DNA of 64,000 nt from Aquimarina sp. TRL1. GTDB taxonomy: Bacteria; Bacteroidota; Bacteroidia; Flavobacteriales; Flavobacteriaceae. Positions 36,214 to 44,178 of the stretch are shown here, piece by piece. Within the stretch, counting starts at the first letter, position 1, and the number at the start of each line of letters is the position of its first letter. A program made the translations under genes and the position numbers. Under the pieces are notes generated by a model. That model saw only the letters and a list, made by a program, of their open reading frames with translations, searched no databases and was not told the origin of the DNA. The stretch covers positions 2,222,501 through 2,286,500 of the forward strand of contig NZ_CP053590.1 in the NCBI RefSeq assembly GCF_013365535.1. The letters run 5' to 3'.

Positions 36214-37673
36214 TAGATTTTCTTTCTTAAACGCGCGACAGGAATATCAAGTTGCTCTCTGTATTTGGCTACTGTTCTTCTGGCGATAGGGTATCCTTTT
36301 TCTTTCAGAATTTTAGCAAGTTTCTCATCGGTCAGCGGTTTCTTCTTATCCTCTTCGGCAATAGTAATTTCCAGTATTTTTTTGATTTCTCTGGTAGAGA
36401 CTTCTTCTCCCTGATCGTTGGTCATCGATTCAGAAAAGAATTCCTTTATCAACTTAGTTCCATACGGAGTATCTACATACTTACTATTCGCTACCCGGGA
36501 TACAGTACTGACATCCATATGAATCTCATCTGCAATGTCCTTAAGGATCATAGGTTTTAGATTCCGTTCATCTCCCGAAAGAAAATAATCTTTTTGGTAA
36601 TGCATAATGGCACTCATGGTTACGAACAGTGTCTGTTGTCGTTGTTTTACAGCATCGATAAACCACTTGGCGGCATCAAGTTTCTGTTTGATAAAGAGTA
36701 CGGCATCTTTTTGTGTCTTTGATTTTTCATTACTGGCTTTATATGCCTGTAGCATATTGTTATATTCTCTGGATACATGTAACTCCGGAGCATTGCGACC
36801 GTTTAGTGTCAGCTCTAATTCGTCGTCAATAATTCGTATCGTAAAATCAGGAATAACCTGCTCGATAACTTTATTGTTTCCGGCATAAGCTCCTCCGGGT
36901 TTGGGGTTGAGATGTTCAATTTCTTCAATAGCTTCTTTTAGCTGTTCTTCGGTAACATCAAATTTATTGAGTAGTTTATCATAGTGCTTTTTGCTAAAAT
37001 GATCAAATGAAGAATCCAGAATAAGTGTTGCCAGCTTGATCGGAATGGTGGTCTCTTTTCTTCGTAATTGGATTAAGAGGCACTCCTGTAGATCCCTGGC
37101 ACCAACACCCACCGGATCTAATTGGTGTACAATTTTTAAGACTTCTTCTATTTCTTCTTCTGTAGTATATACATTTTGGGTAAATGCCAGATCGTCGAGA
37201 ATATCAGGGACAGAACGTCGGATATAGCCACTCTCATCAATACTCCCAACCAAAAATACCGCGATATTTCTTTTTTGTTCTGACAGGCGATAGGTATTTA
37301 ATTGATTGATCAGATGCTGATGGAAGGTCGTTCCTGATGCATAGGGAACTGTTTTTTCTTCATCATCCGCACTGTAATTATTAGAGCTCAATCGATAACT
37401 TGGGATCTCATCATCACTAAGATACTCATCGATATTGATTTCGGTTTCAATTTTTTCGGTTCCAAAATCTTCTTCTGCACTATTTTCATTGCTAAAGGTA
37501 TCTTCAAACTCATCTCCTTTATCCTTGCCACTATCCAAAGCAGGATTTTCTTCCATTTCCTGTTTTAGCCGTTGTTCAAATGCCTGCGTAGGCAATTGAA
37601 TCAATTTCATTAATTGAATCTGCTGTGGAGATAACTTCTGAGAAAGTTTAAAATTTAATTGTTGTTTTAGCAT
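36213..37673 (-). CDS. rpoN: RNA polymerase sigma-54 factor
   Basis: 486 aa. The N-terminal activator-interacting region is Gln/Leu-rich (LSQKLSPQQIQLMKLIQLP), then an acidic stretch, the core-binding domain, the helix-turn-helix (DIADEIHMDVSTVSRVANSKYV) and the RpoN box ARRTVAKYRE near the C terminus. All sigma-54 parts are present. No sigma-54 activator (AAA+ enhancer protein) is encoded in the window. Confidence 0.97.
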   Translation of the reverse strand: MLKQQLNFKLSQKLSPQQIQLMKLIQLPTQAFEQRLKQEMEENPALDSGKDKGDEFEDTFSNENSAEEDFGTEKIETEINIDEYLSDDEIPSYRLSSNNYSADDEEKTVPYASGTTFHQHLINQLNTYRLSEQKRNIAVFLVGSIDESGYIRRSVPDILDDLAFTQNVYTTEEEIEEVLKIVHQLDPVGVGARDLQECLLIQLRRKETTIPIKLATLILDSSFDHFSKKHYDKLLNKFDVTEEQLKEAIEEIEHLNPKPGGAYAGNNKVIEQVIPDFTIRIIDDELELTLNGRNAPELHVSREYNNMLQAYKASNEKSKTQKDAVLFIKQKLDAAKWFIDAVKQRQQTLFVTMSAIMHYQKDYFLSGDERNLKPMILKDIADEIHMDVSTVSRVANSKYVDTPYGTKLIKEFFSESMTNDQGEEVSTREIKKILEITIAEEDKKKPLTDEKLAKILKEKGYPIARRTVAKYREQLDIPVARLRKKI

Positions 37674-37699
37674 AAAAAATACAAATCTGTGGCTACCTA

Positions 37700-37707
37700 C
37701 AAAAATA
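37700..37707 (-). promoter_or_regulatory. Candidate -7 element of rpoN
   Basis: Reads TATTTTTG on the minus strand, 26 nt before the rpoN ATG. -33 element not convincing. Confidence 0.4.
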
Positions 37708-38042
37708 CATAAAATGATGCGTATTTTATACCGGTAATCAATGGTTATATGATATGCCAGGTGTTTTTACTGTCAGGATAAAATGGCTGGCGTTAGTTCT
37801 TGATCGTTCCTGTCAGTCTTGTTTTTACTCCATAATGGGGATGTAAATACTTCAGGGCTTATTAGCCTCAGAATACAAGGGTTGTTTCAAGTGAATGTCT
37901 TACAGGTTTCTTTTATAGTTACTTCCTCAGCACCTAAAAACAAGCTCTTTATACAGGGGTTTCGATTGGATAACGCAATAAGCGCGCCAAAAATATACAA
38001 TCAGGGTAAAAAAAATTAAAAGAAAAGGGAATCCAGTAATTT
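37708..38042. other. Intergenic region between rpoN and response regulator
   Basis: No gene seen. A 66-codon plus-strand frame (37819-38019) lacks a protein-like composition. No hairpin terminator is visible after the response regulator stop on the minus strand. Confidence 0.4.
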
Positions 38043-38681
38043 TTAAGGGGTAAATATCTTGTTTTTGATAGCGTATATAACCAATCCTGTTCTGTTTTTT
38101 AAGTGTAGTTTTTCGAAAATAGCATCGCGATATCCCTCGATCGTTTTAGGACTAAGACACATCATATTGGCAATTTCTTTATACGTTCTTTCTGTACAGG
38201 CATGCTTGATAAATTCAATTTCCCGGTCTTTGAGAATAACAGAAGCTTCTTTTTTAGGATTTAATGAGTTGATCAGCAAATTAGTTACGTCCTTAGTGTG
38301 GTAGTAACCGGTCTCTATAACTTCTTCCAGCGCATGTTCCAGAATGCTTTTTTCGGTGTCCTTGAGGAGGTATCCTTTGGCTCCGGCGCGAAGCATTTTG
38401 AGAATCGTTTTTTCATCTTCTTCTACAGAAAGAGCCAGTACATTAACCTGTGGATATTCTTCCCGGATAATGGCAGTGGTTTCAATCCCATTCATAATAG
38501 GCATATTGATATCCATCAGTACAATATCAGGAATGTTTTTGGGATCTTTAAAACGAGTGAGTAGCTCTTTCCCATTCTTGCATACATATAAGGTTTTGAA
38601 CTTGTCAAAATCTGCCACAAGACCTGCTAATGCTTGTGATAGTAATATGTGATCTTCTACAATGACAACTGAATATTTCAT
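38043..38681 (-). CDS. NarL/LuxR-family response regulator
   Basis: 213 aa from the ATG at 38681 (MKYSVVIVEDH); the frame extends to 38768 but without conserved sequence. The receiver domain has phospho-acceptor Asp57 in IVLMDINMP and the Lys in YLLKDTE. The C-terminal LuxR-type helix-turn-helix reads LKDREIEFIKHACTERTYKEIANMMCLSPKTIEGY. The likely partner is the HisKA_3 kinase encoded 300 nt upstream on the same strand. Confidence 0.94.
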   Translation of the reverse strand: MKYSVVIVEDHILLSQALAGLVADFDKFKTLYVCKNGKELLTRFKDPKNIPDIVLMDINMPIMNGIETTAIIREEYPQVNVLALSVEEDEKTILKMLRAGAKGYLLKDTEKSILEHALEEVIETGYYHTKDVTNLLINSLNPKKEASVILKDREIEFIKHACTERTYKEIANMMCLSPKTIEGYRDAIFEKLHLKNRTGLVIYAIKNKIFTP

Positions 38682-38978
38682 CTGTATATTTTTATAGTTT
38701 GTTATCCGATCATCGAGATTACATGTTTCGGGAATTGCCCCGAAGTGGTTTACGTACGATCGGCACATTTTTTATCTATGTCAAAAGGTTCCTCATTAGT
38801 GCCTATGAGGGATATTCAAATCAGAATGGGAATACATACCGTTTTACTAAAATTATAAGTGAACCATTGGAGGTCTAAACCTGGGTGTCCGGAGTTAATC
38901 CTTTTTCTGTGTAATGCTTCGTGCACTTGCACCGAACAGGCTTTCCTTTATAATTTTAAAAAGATTAATGCCGGTATG
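38682..38978 (-). other. Spacer between kinase and response regulator genes
   Basis: 297 nt without a gene. Short inverted repeats are present, for example GTGC/GCAC at about 38922-38933 and CGGG/CCCG near 38728-38742, but no T-run. The response regulator may be transcribed separately. Confidence 0.35.
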
Positions 38979-39761
38979 TCATGCTTCCATTCCTGCAATT
39001 GGTTTTTTGTAATAATACGTTAGTAATATGGCTGTTCCTTCTCCTTCTCTGGAGTGCAATTTCACTACAGCATTGATTAATTTACCTCTACTTTGCATAT
39101 TCAGCAATCCGATTCCTTGCCTGGGGGAAGCGGTATGCTGATTGAATCCAATTCCATTATCCCGGGCTTTGATTTCCAGCCGATCTGTCTTATAGTGTAC
39201 CAGGACATTTAGTTCATCGGCTTTGGAATGCTTAATGGTATTGGAAAAGAACTCCTGTAATATCCTAAAGATAATAATTTCTGCTTTGCCGTCAATCAAT
39301 CGAAGCTCACCTTCTACGTTCATAGTTGCAGCAATAAACTGAAGTCGGTTAAATCGTTCGATCTCCAGTGATAAAGCCTCTGTTAAGCTGAGATTTTTGA
39401 TTGCATCCGGATTAATGAGTTTGGACAACGCTCTTAATTCTTTCAGGCTTTTGCTGATGGTATCCGTAACTTCAGGCAATCGCTCAGGATCATCCTGAGC
39501 GATATTTACCTGAATTTTAGCCAATGTCAATAACTGACCAATATTATCATGGAGTTCCCAGCTGATATTGCGCAGGGTTTCCTCCCGAATTTCAATCTGC
39601 GTCTCTGCCAATGCTTTTTCAAAGACTTTTTTGGCAGCAGCCTGTTGCTCTAAGAGACTGTTCTTTCGCTTTTGAAAAATCAAAAACAAAAAGATAATCA
39701 AAACGACCAGTACAATTAAAGTGATACTGGCAATTAATATTGCTGTTTCTTGTCGCTGCAT
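38979..39761 (-). CDS. Sensor histidine kinase, HisKA_3 (NarX/DesK-like)
   Basis: 260 aa: one membrane segment (about 8-30), a coiled stretch, then HisKA_3 with phospho-acceptor His71 (ELHDNIGQ) and a HATPase with FFSNTIKHSKA, the DNGIGF motif, and GIGLLNMQSRG. No extracellular sensor domain, so sensing must come from elsewhere. Its start overlaps the end of the 7-TM gene by 28 nt, a strong sign that the two proteins work together. Likely phosphorylates the LuxR-type regulator at 38043-38681. Confidence 0.93.
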   Translation of the reverse strand: MQRQETAILIASITLIVLVVLIIFLFLIFQKRKNSLLEQQAAAKKVFEKALAETQIEIREETLRNISWELHDNIGQLLTLAKIQVNIAQDDPERLPEVTDTISKSLKELRALSKLINPDAIKNLSLTEALSLEIERFNRLQFIAATMNVEGELRLIDGKAEIIIFRILQEFFSNTIKHSKADELNVLVHYKTDRLEIKARDNGIGFNQHTASPRQGIGLLNMQSRGKLINAVVKLHSREGEGTAILLTYYYKKPIAGMEA

Positions 39762-40396
39762 ATAAATCCAATAATAAAACAGATATTTTTAATAACCGTA
39801 AGTGTAAAATTAACTAAGAATAAAACTACAGCATCAGTTAAATATTCGTAGTAATTTCTAAGAATTCGAAAAGGAATATTTCCGACATAATAGATAAGAA
39901 ACCCTATGCTTATCCAAAACAATAAATTCTTATTAGTGACTAATACTTTTTCTGAATTAAGGATTTCTATGAAATAGAAAATAATACTTATTATTAATAA
40001 GAAAGAAGCTATTATGTATGGTACGCTCTGAAAGTGTACTTTATAGTTTTCAAAAAAACCATAAATAATCGTTGATAGTATGTATAGAATAAGAAATACT
40101 AGTATGGATTTTTTATATGTAGTCTTTGAAACATGGTTTTTATACAAAACAAACAAATAAGAAAAGTTTACAACATAATATATGTTATAAATAAATCCAT
40201 TATAGTTTGTAATGTATTCTCTAAGATACATTCCTAAAACGTCATTTATAGCAGTATACCATAATAATACTAAAAAGTATTTAAGTAACGTATCTTTATA
40301 TTTGTATAAAAAAATAGTGCCAATTATAGCAGATAATATTTCAAATAAAAGACCTATATATCTAATAGATTTTAATATTTCTATATCTATATTCAT
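39734..40396 (-). CDS. Seven-TM protein coupled to histidine kinase
   Basis: 220 aa, almost entirely membrane-embedded, with seven hydrophobic segments (about 9-32, 38-60, 67-85, 95-113, 121-145, 157-178, 189-213). No known motif recognised. It overlaps the kinase gene by 28 nt and follows the lipoprotein gene after 3 nt. I infer a split sensor: the 7-TM protein senses, the separate kinase transmits. AT-rich codons (GC visibly lower than the kinase gene). Confidence 0.75.
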   Translation of the reverse strand: MNIDIEILKSIRYIGLLFEILSAIIGTIFLYKYKDTLLKYFLVLLWYTAINDVLGMYLREYITNYNGFIYNIYYVVNFSYLFVLYKNHVSKTTYKKSILVFLILYILSTIIYGFFENYKVHFQSVPYIIASFLLIISIIFYFIEILNSEKVLVTNKNLLFWISIGFLIYYVGNIPFRILRNYYEYLTDAVVLFLVNFTLTVIKNICFIIGFICSDKKQQY

Positions 40397-40399
40397 ATT

Positions 40400-41137
40400 C
40401 TAATGATGACCTATCGGAGGAGAACTCCCCATTTCATTCCCAATTAAACTATTACTATTTCTGGATAATGTACGAAGCTTAAAAAAGCTTGCTGCTTGCT
40501 TATTAGATTGACTGGTATGGATAGCTCCGGTTCGATTATCTGTCCCAATGGCATCTTTGAGCAATACCATTTTAAAATTGTCATCTAATGTGTATCCCAG
40601 ATGTGCGATTTCTTCTTCTCCGTTTACAGTTATTTTCTTTTCTACCGTCGGAGTAAAAAACAGGGATTGACGTCCGGCATAGTCATCTTTCTTATGTCTT
40701 TTATAGTCATCCGAATAAATCCCAAAATAAAAGCGAACCCCGGATGGTGTGATATTGGCTTTTTTGGATTGCCTTCGGATGTATCCTAGGTAGTGGTATA
40801 AATCATCTAGTTTATAATATAGAGATCGGGTAGCTTTAAAATCCGGTTTGTCCAATCGGTTGGCTACCTCTTTACTGATTTTTTTACTCCTTGGACTATA
40901 TAGGTGATACATTTTTTCTGCTTGTTCCAGGCTGATAATATTACTGGGAGGCTCTTTTCTGTTTTCTCCTAATGCCTCTTTGAGACGGGCGATCTCCTGT
41001 TGCTGAGCTTCAATTTTTTCTTTGTACTTTTTGATCACTGCATCATTCCCTGAAGTGTCCTGATTACACGCCCCCAAACTGATAAGCATCAAAGCTGCCA
41101 AACTGTACAGGCGCATTGGTAAAAGTAGTTTTTTCAT
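40400..41137 (-). CDS. Lipoprotein with a repeated FG-Y...LFF module (single-module form)
   Basis: About 246 aa from ATG 41137 (MKKLLLPMRLYSLAALMLISLGAC, lipobox LGAC). After a coiled coil (IKKYKEKIEAQQQEIARLKEAL) comes a module opening NIISLEQAEKMYHLY and containing a region near YKLDDLYHYLGYI, GVRFYFGIYSDD and RQSLFFTPT. It ends with a Ser/Asn-rich stretch and GSSPPIG. The gene at 42043-42984 encodes a two-module relative with the same ending (GSPPRG). Family not known to me. Co-transcribed with the 7-TM protein and kinase, so a ligand-binding role at the envelope is plausible but inferred. Confidence 0.75.
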   Translation of the reverse strand: MKKLLLPMRLYSLAALMLISLGACNQDTSGNDAVIKKYKEKIEAQQQEIARLKEALGENRKEPPSNIISLEQAEKMYHLYSPRSKKISKEVANRLDKPDFKATRSLYYKLDDLYHYLGYIRRQSKKANITPSGVRFYFGIYSDDYKRHKKDDYAGRQSLFFTPTVEKKITVNGEEEIAHLGYTLDDNFKMVLLKDAIGTDNRTGAIHTSQSNKQAASFFKLRTLSRNSNSLIGNEMGSSPPIGHH

Positions 41138-41212
41138 AATGTGTAAAATTTGATTAGAAAGTTTATTGTTTTTGTACACACGGTGAGGGGTTAAGCTCAT
41201 CATGTGGTGTTA

Positions 41213-41380
41213 ATACCATTTACACTTTAAAATCTACTGGAATAAAATGTTCTTTTTTCATCTCAGTTTCAGAATAAAAATAAACCGTAGTGCTGCTATG
41301 CTTGATTTTTTTTTTTTTTCTTCACTGAAACAAAAAAATAATAATTTTCTTTGTCAGTACATTCAAAATGGAAAGGGTAT
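41213..41380 (+). repeat. MITE-like element, copy A
   Basis: Left end ATACCATTTACA at 41213, then ATCTACTGGAATAAAATG and the shared core CTCAGTTTCAGAATA; degenerate right end ATTCAAAATGGAAAGGGTAT. A poly-T run of about 15 lies inside. A smaller nested pair ACCATTT/AAATGGT follows at 41384-41432. Confidence 0.7.
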
Positions 41381-41434
41381 AAGACCATTTCTGCTTTGAA
41401 ATTTTAATAGGTAATCTCAAAACGAAAATGGTAT

Positions 41435-42042
41435 CATTTTCCCGTGGTTGATTCCCTCAACCTTTTTATTGAATTTCTCATTGGGCTTTCTGAGAGACCA
41501 TACCGCTGTTTTTATTAAAAAACAAGAAACACAGGTGATAATAGTGCCTGTTATCAATAGCTGTGTTCCGTATATGGATGCTATATTCAATGAACTAAAA
41601 ATAGAACTATTACCGAATTAATAAAAATGAAAAGAAATAATAAAACGATTTTTATGTGTTTAATCGTTTGGAACATAAGTAAAAACAATAAGTAGTCAAA
41701 GGATGGTAACATAGGCGTGCAGCTTGTTTTTAGGGGGAAAAAACCCTTTTAGGAAAAGGGGTATTAACTAGTAAAAAAGTACAAGGTTTTCTGTAGGCTA
41801 TTTTTGATGATACAGTCATTCCCGGAATTAGATGAATTGCAAAACCCAATTGATTAACAGGGTGATTGCTTTTATTACTATTAGTAAGGTCGTGGTCATT
41901 TTTATTGTGATCTTTCTTTTTGTAGGTATATGTACAGCTAAGTCTTATTGTTACCCGGTTTTTTTATTTTTTCTTGCTTTAACATGAAAAGATATTAAGG
42001 AAGGAAATCCTTAAATTAATAAAAAGGATTTCCTGAGTTGTA
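41435..42042. other. Non-coding accessory stretch
   Basis: About 600 AT-rich bases between the repeat and the two-module lipoprotein gene. No ORF, promoter or terminator that I can support. Confidence 0.4.
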
Positions 42043-42984
42043 TTAATTCCCTCTTGGAGGAGAACCATTTAATTCATTCATTATACTACTGCTTTGGTTG
42101 TCTCCGGTTTTATGGGATGGTACGGATAAGGTATTTTGAGAAAAATCCAGGATCACCTTAGTGCTCTCTATAATAGAATAGGAGATTGTCTGCTTGTTTT
42201 TTCCACCGGTTTCTGTAGGAGCAAAGAACAAGGTTTGATGATTGGCCATGGCTCCCATTTCAGGCGTATTGTCATAGACTCCGAATACAACCTGAACACC
42301 ATCTAAAGTAATCTGGTTGTCAGCGGCTTGTTGCTGCAGGTAATCGAGATAGGCACTAAAAATTCCTTTTTTGTAAAAACAAATACGAGTATCGTGCGGT
42401 ACCTGATCAGCAATAGGAACTACCTTGGTATCATAGTACCGATTGTATTGCGCAACAGTTTCTGCTGTAGATACTAATCCTGATGTTCCCAGGACTAAAG
42501 ATGTTTCGGTTTCAGTATCTGGACTGGCAATAAGGCTATAGTTATCATAAGGATCCGTATGCAAAAAACGAAGTTGTTGCTGTTCTATGGTAAAGGCTCT
42601 GTGACTTCCGGATTGCGAATCAAAGGTCATAGGAGCAATTAGTACAGTACGTTGTCCCTGCGCATTGGCACCTAGTAAGAACGAAAGTTTGGTTATCGGG
42701 ATCTGGTATTGTGCCGCTATTTGATCCATTCGATTCAGATGCTGACGTAATTGCCCGATATCAAACCATACACTTCTGTTTTCTTCAGTGGCGGTTTTAC
42801 GGGGAGCTATCCGGGTGGTGTAAAAATTGTTGTACTCTGTAGTTGCTTTATCCAATGAGATCATGTGCTCAGGAGGAGATACATTAGCGGTTTCTGCAGT
42901 AGAGGCTTCTTGTTCACAACTGCTGAGTGTGATGGTTGCGACCACAGCAAAAAAAGCCTGTCGCATACGGTGTGAAGTTTTCAT
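42043..42984 (-). CDS. Lipoprotein with two FG-Y...LFF modules
   Basis: 313 aa with lipobox LSSC. It carries two diverged copies of the module found once in the 40400-41137 product. Module 1 (about 42-150) opens MISLDKATTEYNNFY and has LSFLLGANAQGQ and TVLIAPMTFD. Module 2 (about 170-275) opens STAETVAQYNRYY and has VQVVFGVYDNT and HQTLFFAPT. The C terminus is Ser-rich and ends MNELNGSPPRGN, parallel to NEMGSSPPIGHH in the relative. Stand-alone gene flanked by repeat elements. Function unknown. Confidence 0.7.
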   Translation of the reverse strand: MKTSHRMRQAFFAVVATITLSSCEQEASTAETANVSPPEHMISLDKATTEYNNFYTTRIAPRKTATEENRSVWFDIGQLRQHLNRMDQIAAQYQIPITKLSFLLGANAQGQRTVLIAPMTFDSQSGSHRAFTIEQQQLRFLHTDPYDNYSLIASPDTETETSLVLGTSGLVSTAETVAQYNRYYDTKVVPIADQVPHDTRICFYKKGIFSAYLDYLQQQAADNQITLDGVQVVFGVYDNTPEMGAMANHQTLFFAPTETGGKNKQTISYSIIESTKVILDFSQNTLSVPSHKTGDNQSSSIMNELNGSPPRGN

Positions 42985-43038
42985 AATAATAGGTTTTAGA
43001 TACGATAGGTACAGCTACAAAAAAGAAGGAACTCCTTA

Positions 43039-43157
43039 TCCCATTTACACATTCCATCTGCCGGAGTAAAATGTTTTTTGATCTCAGTTTCAGAAAAAAA
43101 TCAACCGTAGCATTGCTGTGCATGATTTTTGCCGGTAAACGCAACATACAAATGGTA
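43039..43157 (+). repeat. MITE-like element, copy B
   Basis: TCCCATTTACACATTCCATCTGCCGGAGTAAAATG-type left end (first bases diverged), core GATCTCAGTTTCAGAA and AACCGTAGCA, right end ACATACAAATGGTATT at about 43144-43158. Lies just upstream of the two-module lipoprotein gene. Confidence 0.75.
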
Positions 43158-43385
43158 TTCCTTTTTTTGAAAAACCTGCTTCCATCAGTAATTATTGAGT
43201 ATAAAGCTATTTTATTCAATAGCGCTGACAAACAGGAGAGAAAAGGAGGGAAGCTGTTTTTGTAGTATTGTGTTGATAATGAGGGTTTTATTAATAATAA
43301 AACTTACTGAAACTACTGCAAATAGGGGAATCTTCCCGATAGAGAGGAGGGGAAATTTCCCCCTGAAAATATAAGAAGTATCTGA

Positions 43386-43512
43386 TGTCATTTACGTGCT
43401 CCATCTACTGGAATAGAATGTTCTTTTCTATCTCAGTTTCAGAATAACAATCAACCATAGCCCTGTTATGCTTGATTTTCTTTGTTCGTACATTCGAAAT
43501 ACAAATGATATT
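43386..43512 (+). repeat. MITE-like element, copy C
   Basis: Left end GATGTCATTTACGTG, then ATCTACTGGAATAGAATG, core TATCTCAGTTTCAGAATA and AACCATAGC, right end ATTCGAAATACAAATGATATT. Same orientation as copies A and B. Confidence 0.75.
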
Positions 43513-43554
43513 AATGCCAGATTAACACGCTGTTTTTAAGTATTATTGAGCTCG

Positions 43555-43975
43555 ACAAAAAGTAATCTCCACAGCTGTATACAGTAAACAAGGGGGCGCC
43601 CCCCTCCAGCTATGGGGTCTAGCCCAGCAAAAAGTATTTCGAAACATTAAATTAATATTTCGAAGGCTTCCGGGACGGGTTCTGAGCCTTACTACTAATA
43701 GCTGTTTGCCCAAAATAATAGAAAAAAGGGCGTTTATTAAGGGGGTGCTGCCCAAAACTGTGGATAGACAAGCATTAAATGAATGTTTCGATTGATTAAA
43801 AGCATTCTTCGAAGCAGTTCGGGAACGCTTCGAACGCGTGCTATAAGGAGTTCTAAGGAGTATCAGCACCCATCGCCCCCCTATAAGACAGGCTATAAGA
43901 GGACTGCGATGGGGGTCACCCCTGTCTAAGTGTGTGTGTCTTTTTTTGGTATCAAACACTGCTTTTATCCCCTTA
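43555..43975. other. GC-rich, repeat-bearing non-coding island
   Basis: By hand count 43561-43620 and 43861-43920 are about 55-57% GC, against roughly a third for the window. Diverged direct repeats about 150 nt apart (ACATTAAATTAATATTTCGA at 43644 and GCATTAAATGAATGTTTCGA at 43772). CCCATCGC (43869-43876) and GCGATGGG (43916-43923) form an inverted repeat that encloses two copies of CTATAAGA. A 138-codon minus-strand frame spans it, but its composition (many Arg, Ser and Leu) is unlike proteins here. Ends in a T-run near 43948. Confidence 0.5.
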
Positions 43976-44090
43976 CGTACTTCTTCTTCTTAACAAGTAG
44001 CTATTAACCAGGATCATTTCCAATAACTAGAATACGCTTTATATACTGGGCATCAATACACTATTTATTGAAGCTACTGCAAAAATATGG

Positions 44091-44146
44091 ATACTGTTGT
44101 ATACAGTATTATATGATTGGTTATATTGTGCTATCAATATAACCAA
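44091..44146 (+). promoter_or_regulatory. Two inverted repeats upstream of tssD fusion
   Basis: ATACTGT/ACAGTAT (44091-44097, 44103-44109) is followed by a 12-bp perfect inverted repeat TTGGTTATATTG/CAATATAACCAA (44117-44128, 44135-44146) with a 6-nt spacer. It ends 32 nt before the ATG. Either an operator or a 5'-leader hairpin. Confidence 0.55.
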
Positions 44147-44178
44147 CAAAATGAATACAAACACAAATCATCAACAGT

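Noticed and set aside
37819..38019. 66-codon plus-strand frame between rpoN and the response regulator
   Set aside because: No ribosome site, promoter or family resemblance.
43543..43959. 138-codon minus-strand frame over the GC-rich island
   Set aside because: Amino acid composition (Arg, Ser, Leu, few Glu or Lys) is unlike the proteins in the window, and the frame results from GC-rich repeats lacking stops.
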